Below, piece by piece: positions 8,935 through 16,170 of a stretch of 64,000 bases of DNA (positions are counted from its first letter, which is position 1; each line of letters begins with the position of its first letter). The translations under genes were made by a program, and so were the position numbers. Under the pieces are notes generated by a model. That model worked only from the letters and a program-made list of their open reading frames with translations. It had not been told where the DNA came from and did no database searches. This DNA is from Aldehydirespirator sp965221605 (GTDB lineage: Bacteria > Actinomycetota > Acidimicrobiia > Acidimicrobiales > Aldehydirespiratoraceae), in the NCBI GenBank assembly GCA_965221605.1, contig CBDCSK010000004.1:124001-188000 (forward strand), read 5' to 3'.

Positions 8935-9033
8935 TCATACGCTGCGAGGCCGTGGCCCGAGCGGCCCGCGAGCGCAGCGAACGAGAGCGGGAATGACACC
9001 GACGCACCGCGACCGGCTCTCGCCTATCCGCGC
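8935..9033 (+). repeat. Interspersed repeat element, copy 2
   Basis: The core (CATACGCTGCGAGGCC to AGAGCGGGAAT, 8936-8993) plus a right arm (to about 9033) that matches copy 4: both have GC-ACCGCGAC/GCAACGCGAC followed by CGCCTA-CCGCGC. The left arm AGAGGCCGAG is missing. It lies between the nucleotidyltransferase gene and the convergent GNAT gene. The rest of this 198 bp gap (8850-8934) shows nothing recognisable. Confidence 0.8.
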
Positions 9034-9047
9034 GGCCCCCGGAGAGG

Positions 9048-10070
9048 TCAGGGCCGGTTGAGCGCCGTTTCGAGGGTCTCGAGTCCGGCCTGCCAGCAGC
9101 CCATCAGGTGGGTGGGCTGGAAGCCCATCTCGCTGTTGATGGCCAGCATGTGGGCGTTGCTGGCCGCGTTGCCGGTCTGGAGCGTGGTCACCTCCGGCTC
9201 GGTGGCTCGCAGCCGCTGCCACATGGCAGCCTTGAGCCAGCGTCCGATGCCGCGGCCCCGGTGGGCGGGCAGCACCACCGTGCTCCATTGCCACGAGGCC
9301 GCCGGCCGGTGCCGGTTGACGAACACCTCGGTGGTGCCGGCCGCCTCGCCGCTGGCGGTGACGGCCAGGACGCCCTGGTATTCGAGCCCGCGAGCGGCGC
9401 GGGCCTCGATCTCGGTCCGCACCATGGCCTCATCCACGACGGTGTCGGCAATCTCCAGGTCGTCGGTGGGGGCGTCGTTCATGGCGTTGGCGGTGGCCAC
9501 CAGGGCGTCGATCTGGTCCTCGGGGCAGCGGCGGGCCCAGTGCACCAGCTCCAGGTCGGCCGGCCCGGCCGCGATCCAGCGAGCCATGAGCTCGGGATCG
9601 ACCGCGGCCAGGTCGAGCCGGGACTCCTGCTCGGTGTATCGCAGTTCGGCTCCCAGGCCGGTCCAGAAGGCATCGGCGTCCGGGGTGTGGTCGCCCCACG
9701 CGATCACCGAGGTCCGCCCGTCGGCCCGGGCCAGCCGCAACAGCTCGGCCAGCACCGCGGCCGCGGTGCGGTCGTCGGTAGGGGTGATCTCCACCCCGGC
9801 CAGGTTGGCGTTGGCCGCGTCCGTATTGAACTCCACGTGCCCGATGGCGGCGGGGTTGCCGTCTTCCAGCGCAACGATCCGCTGGTGGCGGCAGTGGTCG
9901 GTGGCGTCGTCGTCGAAGGTGGCCCGCAACTCGGCCGCCGGGGTCACCGGCAGCCCGGGGTCGCGCTCGCGGTCGATCCTCTGCTGGAGCTCCAGCGCCG
10001 CGTCGAAGTCGGCTGCATCCAGCGACCGGGCGTCGACAATCCGCACGCCCGAAGCGTAGGTATCTGCCAT
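9048..10070 (-). CDS. GNAT-family N-acetyltransferase, two-domain
   Basis: A 340-residue cytoplasmic protein with two GNAT-like halves, the overall layout of mycothiol-synthase-type and related actinobacterial acetyltransferases. The C-terminal half has the acetyl-CoA loop STVVLPAHRGRGIGRWLKAAM (Q/RxxGxG/A type) and the TGNAASNAHMLAINSEMGF segment typical of the last strand and helix. The N-terminal half is more degenerate (VALEDGNPAAIGHVEF) and may have lost acetyl-CoA binding. The ATG at 10070 is chosen because upstream codons belong to the divergent gene, whose start lies only 9 bp away. The substrate is unknown; a mycothiol role is not supported by the context. Confidence 0.75.
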   Translation of the reverse strand: MADTYASGVRIVDARSLDAADFDAALELQQRIDRERDPGLPVTPAAELRATFDDDATDHCRHQRIVALEDGNPAAIGHVEFNTDAANANLAGVEITPTDDRTAAAVLAELLRLARADGRTSVIAWGDHTPDADAFWTGLGAELRYTEQESRLDLAAVDPELMARWIAAGPADLELVHWARRCPEDQIDALVATANAMNDAPTDDLEIADTVVDEAMVRTEIEARAARGLEYQGVLAVTASGEAAGTTEVFVNRHRPAASWQWSTVVLPAHRGRGIGRWLKAAMWQRLRATEPEVTTLQTGNAASNAHMLAINSEMGFQPTHLMGCWQAGLETLETALNRP

Positions 10071-10079
10071 GATGGTTCC

Positions 10080-10616
10080 ATGGCACGGACTTGGCTGTCG
10101 ATAACGGTCGAGCTTGTCTCGGGGCGCGGGGAGCGATTCTGGCCGCGCCCGGGCCGAGTCTTCGTCGCCTCCCGCTCTCACACCTTCGCGGCGCTCGGCG
10201 CGGCGATCGACGACGGGTTCGCTCGCTGGGACCGCTCCCACCTGTGCAGCTTCACTATCACCGACGGCACGACCATCACCGACGTGAACCCGTTCTTCGA
10301 CATGCCCGACGACAGCGTCGAAGAACGGGATCTCAACATCCGGACAGCCAGGCTGTCGAGGCTGCGCTTGGGCGAGCAGTTCGCTTACACCTTCGACTTC
10401 GGCGACGGCTGGCAGCACCTGTGCACGGTGGGCGGCGAACGGGTCGACCCCGAGGAGGTCTACGGACTGGTGCCGAGGATGCCGGCGCCCTGCTTCGGCT
10501 GGGGCGTGCTGCCGGACCAATACGGCCGACTCTGGGCCGAGGACGACGGCGAGTCGCCGCTTCCCGCCGACACCGGGGACCGGGACCTGCCCCCGCTCCT
10601 GCACGAATGGCAGTAG
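10080..10616 (+). CDS. Plasmid pRiA4b ORF-3 family protein
   Basis: A 178-residue protein with the PRiA4_ORF3 fold signature: an aromatic-rich start (TWLSITVELVSGRGERFWPRPGR split over two strands), TFAALGAAIDDGF, then YTFDFGDGWQH, the hallmark, and a C-terminal acidic region. The family is widespread on plasmids and in chromosomes near mobile genes; its biochemical role is not established. The ATG at 10080 follows the start of the divergent GNAT gene by only 9 bp, so both must share a very compact promoter region. No Shine-Dalgarno is visible. Confidence 0.75.
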   Translation: MARTWLSITVELVSGRGERFWPRPGRVFVASRSHTFAALGAAIDDGFARWDRSHLCSFTITDGTTITDVNPFFDMPDDSVEERDLNIRTARLSRLRLGEQFAYTFDFGDGWQHLCTVGGERVDPEEVYGLVPRMPAPCFGWGVLPDQYGRLWAEDDGESPLPADTGDRDLPPLLHEWQ

Positions 10617-10653
10617 CGGCCCACCGCCAGGATCTCTAGTGGTCTCACGCTGC

Positions 10654-11052
10654 TCACCCGAAGTAGGCGCTGTCCTCGGTGGAGACACGGTTCAGCCAGT
10701 TGAGGGCGGTACGGTGCTCGGGACGGAAGTTCTCGGCCAGCAGCACCGCATGGCCGGCCTCGAGGCCCGCGGCGTAGGCGATCAGTTTGCCCAGGTGGTC
10801 GTGGTCGGTGTCGCCGTACATGTTCTCGACCACCACCCGCGATCCTGTGTCGGTGTCCTTGAACACCAGGTCGGCGCTGTAGCCGCCCACCGCCATCTCC
10901 CGGCCCTCCAACTCGAGTTCGAGCCCGAGGGCGTCGCCGAGGAACTCGGGCCGCTCGGCCAGCCACGGGGTCAGGTCTCGGGCCTCGTTGGGCCACACCT
11001 CGCGAATCGACACCGGCGTCAGTTCTGCGGTGGGCACCGTGTCCTCAGCCAT
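10654..11052 (-). pseudogene. Truncated PD-(D/E)XK-like protein (N-terminal domain of DUF4268-type proteins)
   Basis: The 132 residues resemble the N-terminal nuclease-like half found in DUF4268-containing proteins: LTPWLAERPEFLGDALGLELEL, VVVENMYGDTDHDHLGKLIAYAAGL, then AENFRPEHRTALNWLNR. In longer relatives the text continues after the residues equivalent to STEDSAYFG into a second domain. Here a stop follows directly, and the next gene on the other strand ends only 37 bp away, so no room remains. I take it as a truncated remnant, although the open frame is intact and the start (ATGGCTGAGG) overlaps the msrB stop by 8 bp, so a short protein may still be made. Confidence 0.55.
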
Positions 11053-11485
11053 GGCTGGCCCTGTTGCCGGCGTCGTCGGTGCGTTCGAGGCGGAGAGAGG
11101 CGGAGTTCATGCAGTAGCGCTCGCCGGTGGGGCGGGGGCCGTCGGGGAATCTGTGGCCCAGATGGGCGCCGCAGTTGGCGCACACGGCCTCCTCGCGGAC
11201 CATGCCGAAGCTGCGGTCGGTGTGGATCTCGACCGCGCCGGGGTCGACCGCCTCCCAGAAGCTGGGCCAGCCCGTGCCGGACTCGTACTTGGTGTCGCTG
11301 GAGAACAGCGGCGCGTCGCACACGATGCAGCGGTACGTGCCGTCGTCGTGGCAGTTCCAGTACTCGCCGGTGAAGGCCCGCTCGGTGCCGGCCTGCTGGG
11401 TGACCTGGTACTGGGCCGGCGTGAGGCGGTCCCGCAGCTCGGCGTCGTCGAAGGTCTGGCGGGTGGGGGAGGCTTGCGAGGTCAT
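11045..11485 (-). CDS. msrB: Peptide-methionine (R)-S-oxide reductase MsrB
   Basis: MsrB reduces the R epimer of methionine sulfoxide in proteins. All four zinc cysteines are visible as CIVC and CANC pairs, followed by GHRFPDGPRPTGERYCMNSASL, whose Cys is the catalytic residue. The N-terminal LTPAQYQVTQQAGTERAFTGEYW is also typical. Length 146 residues from the ATG at 11485, which has AAAGG nine bases upstream. A second in-frame ATG at 11554, also behind GAGAAAGG, would add a basic 23-residue leader. The gene heads away from recA. Confidence 0.93.
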   Translation of the reverse strand: MTSQASPTRQTFDDAELRDRLTPAQYQVTQQAGTERAFTGEYWNCHDDGTYRCIVCDAPLFSSDTKYESGTGWPSFWEAVDPGAVEIHTDRSFGMVREEAVCANCGAHLGHRFPDGPRPTGERYCMNSASLRLERTDDAGNRASHG

Positions 11486-11934
11486 GGCGGATGCCTTTCT
11501 GTTCGGCTCGGATCCGGATTGGCGGCGTCTTGCACGGAAGATTCGCCGGGCCATGGTGTTGCCTTTCTCGTTGACGGCTCTACGGTAGGCAACGCACGCG
11601 GGCTTCGTATGGTTCCCGGCCGGCGAATCGAATCCCTCAGTGCCTCGATGCGAGCAATGCCGGTCTGCTCCATCTGCGCCCGTCGGCTCTGCGAGCGGTA
11701 CTCGGGTGCCCGCCTGCACGTCGCTGCCGGCGTCCTCGCGGATGCTTGACCTGAACAGATGTTCGCAAGTACGCTCAGTGGAGTTACACTATTGTCATAC
11801 AAGGACGAACCGGTGTGATCCATCGGGCCTGTCACACCCCTCCCATAGCTTCGACAAGCATCCCCGACTCGCCTTATGGCCAACTGAAATCCAACCCCAG
11901 CGCCCACGGGGCGCACCAGACACAGGAGAAGGAA
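11486..11934. other. Intergenic region between msrB and recA
   Basis: About 450 bp without a convincing gene. It holds a possible alternative msrB start with its own Shine-Dalgarno (11554, minus strand), the LexA box of recA (11753-11764), a candidate recA -10 (TACACT, 11785-11790) and about 140 nt of apparent recA leader. The recA frame is open back to 11815, but the codons before 11935 are Pro/Ser/His-rich and unlike RecA. Confidence 0.6.
11753..11764 (+). promoter_or_regulatory. LexA box (SOS operator) upstream of recA
   Basis: The palindrome GAACAGATGTTC fits the actinobacterial/Gram-positive LexA site GAAC-N4-GTTC and is the same 12-mer as one of the lexA-region boxes (26612-26623). TACACT at 11785-11790 is a plausible -10, placing the box over the -35 region. 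This agrees with LexA repression of recA. Confidence 0.9.
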
Positions 11935-12990
11935 GTGGACGATCGACACAAGGCTCTGGACATGGCCATGAGCCAGATAGAGAAGCAGTTCGGCCAGGGC
12001 TCGGTCATGAAGATGGGCGAGAAGGCCACCATGAGCATCGAGGCGGTCCCCACCGGGGCGCTGTCGCTCGACTTGGCCCTCGGCATCGGGGGCCTGCCCC
12101 GGGGCCGGGTAACCGAGATATACGGGCCGGAGTCCTCGGGCAAGACCACCCTGGCCACTCACGTGGTGGCCGAGGCCCAGCGCAACGGCGGCATCTGCGC
12201 CTACGTCGACGCCGAGCACGCCATGGATCCCGTCTATGCCAGGGCCATCGGCGTGGACATCGACGAGCTGCTCATCTCCCAGCCCGACACCGGCGAGCAG
12301 GCCCTGGAGATCACCGACATGCTGATCCGTTCCGGGGCGCTCGACGTGGTGGTGATCGACTCGGTGGCCGCGCTCACCCCGCGGGCCGAGCTCGAGGGAG
12401 ACATGGGCGACACCCATGTCGGCCTGCAGGCCCGGCTCATGTCGCAGGCGCTGCGCAAGCTCACCTCCAACCTCAACAAGTCCAACACCATCTGCATCTT
12501 CATCAACCAGCTGCGCGAGAAGATCGGGGTGATGTTCGGCTCGCCGGAGACCACTCCCGGCGGCCGGGCCCTCAAGTTCTACTCGTCGGTGCGGCTCGAC
12601 ATCCGCCGGATCGAGTCGATCAAGAACGGCATGGAGGTGGTGGGCAACCGCACCCGGGTAAAGGTCGTGAAGAACAAGTGCGCACCGCCGTTCAAGCAGG
12701 CTGAGTTCGACATCATGTACGGCCAGGGCATCTCCCGGGAGGGCTCGGTGCTGGACCTGGCCGTCACCGAGTCCATCGTGAAGAAGTCCGGTGCCTGGTA
12801 CACCTACGACGGCGAGCAGCTCGGCCAGGGCCGCGAGAACGCCAAGACGTTCCTCCAGGACAACCCCGAGTTGATGGTGGAGATCTCCGACCTGGTCTGG
12901 AAGGCGGTCATGCCCGAGCCCGAGCCGGAGCAAGAGCCCCGGTGGGATCAGTCCGCAGCATCAGAGCCGCAGGCCAACGCCGCTGCCTGA
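11935..12990 (+). CDS. recA: Recombinase RecA
   Basis: RecA forms filaments on single-stranded DNA, drives homologous recombination and triggers LexA self-cleavage. The 351 residues start VDDRHKALDMAMSQIEKQFG, the family norm. Walker A GPESSGKTT is at 64-72; the YVDAEHAMD and VVIDSVAAL motifs, the L2 loop FINQLREKIGVMFG, and a C-terminal acidic Glu/Pro tail are present. No intein is present. The GTG at 11935 is chosen because GGAGAAGGA ends just before it and upstream codons lack RecA character. The usual recX partner does not follow; an accessory island begins instead. Confidence 0.97.
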   Translation: MDDRHKALDMAMSQIEKQFGQGSVMKMGEKATMSIEAVPTGALSLDLALGIGGLPRGRVTEIYGPESSGKTTLATHVVAEAQRNGGICAYVDAEHAMDPVYARAIGVDIDELLISQPDTGEQALEITDMLIRSGALDVVVIDSVAALTPRAELEGDMGDTHVGLQARLMSQALRKLTSNLNKSNTICIFINQLREKIGVMFGSPETTPGGRALKFYSSVRLDIRRIESIKNGMEVVGNRTRVKVVKNKCAPPFKQAEFDIMYGQGISREGSVLDLAVTESIVKKSGAWYTYDGEQLGQGRENAKTFLQDNPELMVEISDLVWKAVMPEPEPEQEPRWDQSAASEPQANAAA

Positions 12991-13018
12991 TGTCCCGCAC
13001 CGTGGGGCGAAGATCGTG

Positions 13019-13075
13019 GTGAAGTACGCGGTCATCATCGAAGGAGCACCTGGAAACCTCGCCGCCGCTGCCTAG
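13019..13075 (+). pseudogene. HicB antitoxin remnant (first 18 codons)
   Basis: Reading from GTG at 13019 gives VKYAVIIEGAPGNLAAAA and then TAG. This lines up with the start of the intact HicB-like gene at 13562 (MRYTVVIEQASDSLAAYVPD): the first strand of a HicB domain, cut by a stop. Downstream sequence does not continue the domain in any frame I could follow. Confidence 0.5.
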
Positions 13076-13089
13076 TGCATCAAGTGTCG

Positions 13090-13419
13090 TCAGTTCGGGC
13101 CGATGCGGATCGGTACGGCAGTTTCGGCTTCGCCGTCATCGAAGACCGCCACTATCTGCAGGCGCGCCCCAAGCCCGTTCACATAGCTGCGAAGCGTTGA
13201 CACCTTCACGTCGTCGCCGCGCTCCAACTGCGACACGGCGGACTGGCTGATGCCCAACTCAGCCGCGAGGTCAGTCTGCGACCGGTCGAGGGTCCGCCGC
13301 AAGGCGTACAGTCCGATCTCAGCGAGCGTCTCCTCGCGCAGCGCGTCCAGCCGCTCAGCGGCTCCTGGGTGCGCCAGTACCTCTTCATGCAGCGCCCGGT
13401 GACTCTTCGTGGATGGCAT
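13090..13419 (-). CDS. XRE-family HTH protein, antitoxin-like
   Basis: A 109-residue protein with a helix-turn-helix in the middle: LDRSQTDLAAELGISQSAVSQLERGDDVKVSTLRSYVNGLG split over residues about 50-90, followed by a beta segment ARLQIVAVFDDGE. This layout is typical of HigA-like or orphan XRE antitoxins that bind their own promoter. No RelE/HigB toxin gene lies next to it on the same strand, so it is either an orphan or acts with another gene in this island. Start ATG 13419; an upstream in-frame ATG would add an unlikely leader. Confidence 0.72.
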   Translation of the reverse strand: MPSTKSHRALHEEVLAHPGAAERLDALREETLAEIGLYALRRTLDRSQTDLAAELGISQSAVSQLERGDDVKVSTLRSYVNGLGARLQIVAVFDDGEAETAVPIRIGPN

Positions 13420-13561
13420 CGGAATCACACTCCATTCTCGACGTCCCACACGACCACAGAACATAAGCAATTACTTCTATAAGTGCAACCTTCTGCGCCG
13501 GAGGCCAGGGGACATGGGCGCGTATCGTGAGGCAGTCGGGATTGAAGGAGCGAGGGTCGCG

Positions 13562-13822
13562 ATGAGGTACACCGTTGTCATCGAGCAGGCGTCCGACAGC
13601 CTTGCGGCCTACGTGCCCGATCTGCCCGGTTGCGTGGCCACGGGCAACACCCGGGAGGAGTTGCTGGTGACGATCCGAGAGGCCATCGAGTTCCATATCG
13701 AGAGCCTGCGCGACCACGGCGAGCCGATCCCGGATCCCCTGGACCGCTGGGACACTCTCTGGGCGTCCGCCGAGCAGGACCAGCGTCCCGGACGCTCACA
13801 AACGGATCCACCGCAGCATTGA
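13562..13822 (+). CDS. HicB-family antitoxin-like protein (orphan)
   Basis: An 86-residue protein whose N-terminal half is the HicB partial RNase-H fold: YTVVIEQASDSLAAYVPDLPGCVATGNTREELL in two pieces, followed by a helix (VTIREAIEFHIESLRDHGEPIP). There is no obvious HTH or RHH DNA-binding tail, and no HicA-like gene of about 60 codons on either side, so it is an orphan of the type common in actinobacterial genomes. GAAGGAG precedes the start. A paralogous stump lies at 13019-13075, suggesting rearrangement. Confidence 0.8.
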   Translation: MRYTVVIEQASDSLAAYVPDLPGCVATGNTREELLVTIREAIEFHIESLRDHGEPIPDPLDRWDTLWASAEQDQRPGRSQTDPPQH

Positions 13823-13833
13823 GCGGACGCAAC

Positions 13834-14523
13834 CTACGGAAGCTCGCTGCTGAGGTGTGCCCTCATCTGTCGGCGCATCCCAGCTCTGAGATCCTTCTGC
13901 TGGAGTTGGTCTTGGCGGGGCACCCCAGAGGAGTCCGGTGATCGGATCCACTCGTGAAACGTCTCGGCGGCAGACTGTGGGTCGTTGTCGCGGCTAACCG
14001 ACTGCTCTACCCACTCCTCCTGTAAGTCGGCCTCCTCGAAGACTGCTTCGGTGACTTCAGCCAGACGGTCAGTAGGAGCCAAGAACCTTGTCAGGTACCA
14101 GATGAAGCGCTGCTGGAGCAGATGAACGCCATGGGGCGTCATGCACGCCACCCGCGTCCTCTCCGCGAGCGAGCCTGACTCCACAAGTCCGATCTCGTCG
14201 AACCGTGCAGAATGATGGGTTCCCAGCAGCCCGGGAAGCGGCATCACCTTGAAGTGGCCGTCGCGCCAGGCTGGCAGCGGGATCGGATCAGTGGGAACGA
14301 CCCGAGCCATCAGCAGGCGGGAGGCGAGCTTCACGCCGTCAGCTCTCATGGAGCAAGGGTGCGTTAGCACGATGGCGAGTCCGGTGCCGTCGAGTCCGGG
14401 CACCGTTATCTGCGTGAAGACATCTCCCGTCATGAGAGGCCGAGCTATCGGGACCTCGTCCTGCGACGCTGCGAGGTACAGATGCTCGGCCGCGTCCGGG
14501 CACTCAAGGGTGTCTCCGGACAA
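13834..14523 (-). CDS. Unknown protein, third gene of a three-gene cassette
   Basis: I do not recognise a family with confidence. The 229 residues look soluble. An N-terminal region reads ARPLMTGDVFTQITVPG, followed by IVLTHPCSMRADG, which resembles a beta-rich domain with a conserved His-Pro-Cys-x-Met-Arg motif; the C-terminal half is helical and charged. The TTG start has GGAG seven bases upstream, and the gene begins 15 bp after the stop of the HTH gene, so it is the promoter-distal member of the cassette. Its base composition is slightly lower in GC than the surrounding housekeeping genes, in keeping with an acquired island. Possible roles (toxin, effector, accessory factor) are inference from position only. 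Confidence 0.5.
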   Translation of the reverse strand: MSGDTLECPDAAEHLYLAASQDEVPIARPLMTGDVFTQITVPGLDGTGLAIVLTHPCSMRADGVKLASRLLMARVVPTDPIPLPAWRDGHFKVMPLPGLLGTHHSARFDEIGLVESGSLAERTRVACMTPHGVHLLQQRFIWYLTRFLAPTDRLAEVTEAVFEEADLQEEWVEQSVSRDNDPQSAAETFHEWIRSPDSSGVPRQDQLQQKDLRAGMRRQMRAHLSSELP

Positions 14524-14538
14524 CTTAATGCTCCAGAT

Positions 14539-15201
14539 CTAACGATCAGCCAACCGCAGGCCGGGCATCCCGTCGGGTCCGGTGAACACCTCGACAGGCG
14601 AGGAGTAGCGGTCGCGCCAGTCCGGCTCGAATTCGTCGAGCACGGTCCTTGGGTCCGAGCCCCAGTCACGCACGAGTCGCAGAACTAGGTCGAAGCGATC
14701 ACCAGCCATCATGTCTAGGCCTGTGAGTGGTGTCTGAGTGTCTAGAGGCGTCTCGAGCCAGCTCGCGATATCGTGAAGGTGGAACCGTGAACCAGCGATG
14801 TCGCAGAAAGCAACCAGCGTCGCGACCCGCTGCCGGTTCTCGCCTGTAGCGGCGCCGCCAAGGCGCCACTTGCGCAAAGCTGGCACTGAGACCCCAACGA
14901 CTCGAGCGATGTCTCTCCATGAGAATCCCAAGTCGCTCAACTGGTCCAGAAGGCTCTCCAATGCCTCCTTGCTTCGCGCCTGGGCGATGGTGCGCAGTTC
15001 AGCATCGAGCGTGTCGGTGTGTTGGGCGTCGGCAAAGCGTTGTAGGTGCGTGGTGTTGGCTGCCAGGATCATTGTCTGGTTCCTGAGGTCGCCCCAGTCG
15101 TCGACAAGATCGCTGATGGTCCGGGTTGGGGCCTCGATGTCACCGCCCCGTCCGATCGAAGCGCCTGTTGGCTTCCGGTCGGATACGCGTATGTCGCTCA
15201 T
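14539..15201 (-). CDS. HTH protein, MbcA/ParS/Xre-like, middle gene of the cassette
   Basis: A 220-residue protein. A long N-terminal helical region (about 30-90) leads to a helix-turn-helix: GFSWRDIARVVGVSVPALRKW, then RLGGAATGENRQRVATLVAF. The part after it (IASWLETPL, TPLTGLDMMAGDRFDLVLRLV) resembles the toxin-binding tail of MbcA/ParS/Xre antitoxins (WLxxPNPxLGGxxPLDLL), though the match is loose. This makes an antitoxin or autoregulator role likely. The ATG overlaps the stop of the TIGR04255-like gene (ATGA) and has AAAGGGA upstream. It is clearly different in sequence from the ParS-like protein at 18894. Confidence 0.6.
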   Translation of the reverse strand: MSDIRVSDRKPTGASIGRGGDIEAPTRTISDLVDDWGDLRNQTMILAANTTHLQRFADAQHTDTLDAELRTIAQARSKEALESLLDQLSDLGFSWRDIARVVGVSVPALRKWRLGGAATGENRQRVATLVAFCDIAGSRFHLHDIASWLETPLDTQTPLTGLDMMAGDRFDLVLRLVRDWGSDPRTVLDEFEPDWRDRYSSPVEVFTGPDGMPGLRLADR

Positions 15202-16031
15202 GGTGTGTCCCTTTGCTTGGCGTTGAAGACCCCGTCGCGCAGTTTGTCGGTGACGGCGATGGTGAAGAACTCGCTCGCCGGAGCGTGCAGCTGATCGCAC
15301 CGATCCATGATCCAATCCTTGTCGTACTCAGGGACTTCTTCCTCGTCGCTCCAGTAGGAGTCCGAGTCCAGCAAAAAGAAGTGACCGGGCGGAGGCGGGT
15401 TCTTGCGGCGTGTGGAGCCCGCTGGATCGACCGCGTGACCGTATTGCGGGCCATAGCGGACGACGAGCGTCGAAGACGGAGAAGTGCGGTATCGGACGAT
15501 GCCCTGCCACTCCTGCGCCTGCATCCCAGACGGAATCATGTCGGGGTGGGCGGCAGCCAGCAGATGGTCGTTGATGTAGCCCTTCCAGTCGCCGGGCTTC
15601 TCGCCGACCCCTTGGACACGGATCTCGTCGATGTAGCGCAGCCCGATGCGCCCAACACCGTCGGGCGGATTGGCATCCCCCAAGGCCCGTGTCGCCTCTT
15701 CTATGAGTGGGCGAAAGCTCTGGCTCCAGCCGGCATAGGCGGTCGTCTCGAGGGCGAGGGCGTCCTGTTTGACGAGCAGGGCGGTGGCGCGGTCCCGCGA
15801 GCTGAATCGCAGAAGCGGCCGACGATTGACGGACACAGGTACCGGTGCTCCGGGGGTCAACTCGACCTGGTCCTCGGTTTGGGACTCATGCAGTGGCAGG
15901 CGGTCGCGCACCGCTTGCCGCACGACGTGCAGCGTCTCCTCTTCGAACCCTCCCGACAACTCCGGGTAACGGATCTCCAGCACGGTCAGGGCTAGGGGAG
16001 GGTTGAGAAATGGGGGCGTAGTGGCTGCCAC
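15198..16031 (-). CDS. TIGR04255-family-like protein, first gene of the cassette
   Basis: About 277 residues. The N-terminus NPPLALTVLEIRYPEL, the middle RDRATALLVKQDALALETTAY, and RIGLRYIDEIRV are the pattern of the sporadically distributed TIGR04255 family, whose function is not known to me. The C-terminal part contains YRTSPSSTLVVRYG and HFFLLDSDSYW. The frame is open to an ATG at 16079, but the extra codons are hydrophobic and unlike the family start, so I use the GTG at 16031; this is uncertain. The 4 bp overlap with the HTH gene shows that the genes form one translational unit transcribed away from miaB. Confidence 0.65.
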   Translation of the reverse strand: MAATTPPFLNPPLALTVLEIRYPELSGGFEEETLHVVRQAVRDRLPLHESQTEDQVELTPGAPVPVSVNRRPLLRFSSRDRATALLVKQDALALETTAYAGWSQSFRPLIEEATRALGDANPPDGVGRIGLRYIDEIRVQGVGEKPGDWKGYINDHLLAAAHPDMIPSGMQAQEWQGIVRYRTSPSSTLVVRYGPQYGHAVDPAGSTRRKNPPPPGHFFLLDSDSYWSDEEEVPEYDKDWIMDRCDQLHAPASEFFTIAVTDKLRDGVFNAKQRDTP

Positions 16032-16158
16032 CTGCCTGGCGATAACCAGAAGTGTAACCAGGGTGACAACTGACTGCACGACAATCGTGACCTAGATCTG
16101 CTCGATGGTCGGAAGGTCCGATCACGGGGTTGCCGCAGGTCCACAGGCTTCGATGCCG

Positions 16159-16164
16159 TAGCCT
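16159..16164 (+). promoter_or_regulatory. -10 box (TAGCCT), leaderless promoter of miaB
   Basis: TAGCCT ends 6 nt before the GTG at 16171 and only 3 nt before the alternative GTG at 16168, which favours 16171. Confidence 0.5.
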
Positions 16165-16170
16165 GGGGTG

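Noticed and set aside
11815..11934. 40-codon extension of recA
   Set aside because: Not RecA-like; GTG 11935 has a strong ribosome site and the standard RecA start follows.
13424..13560. Possible HicA or RelE toxin gene beside the orphan antitoxins
   Set aside because: No frame of suitable length or motif on either strand in the gaps around them.
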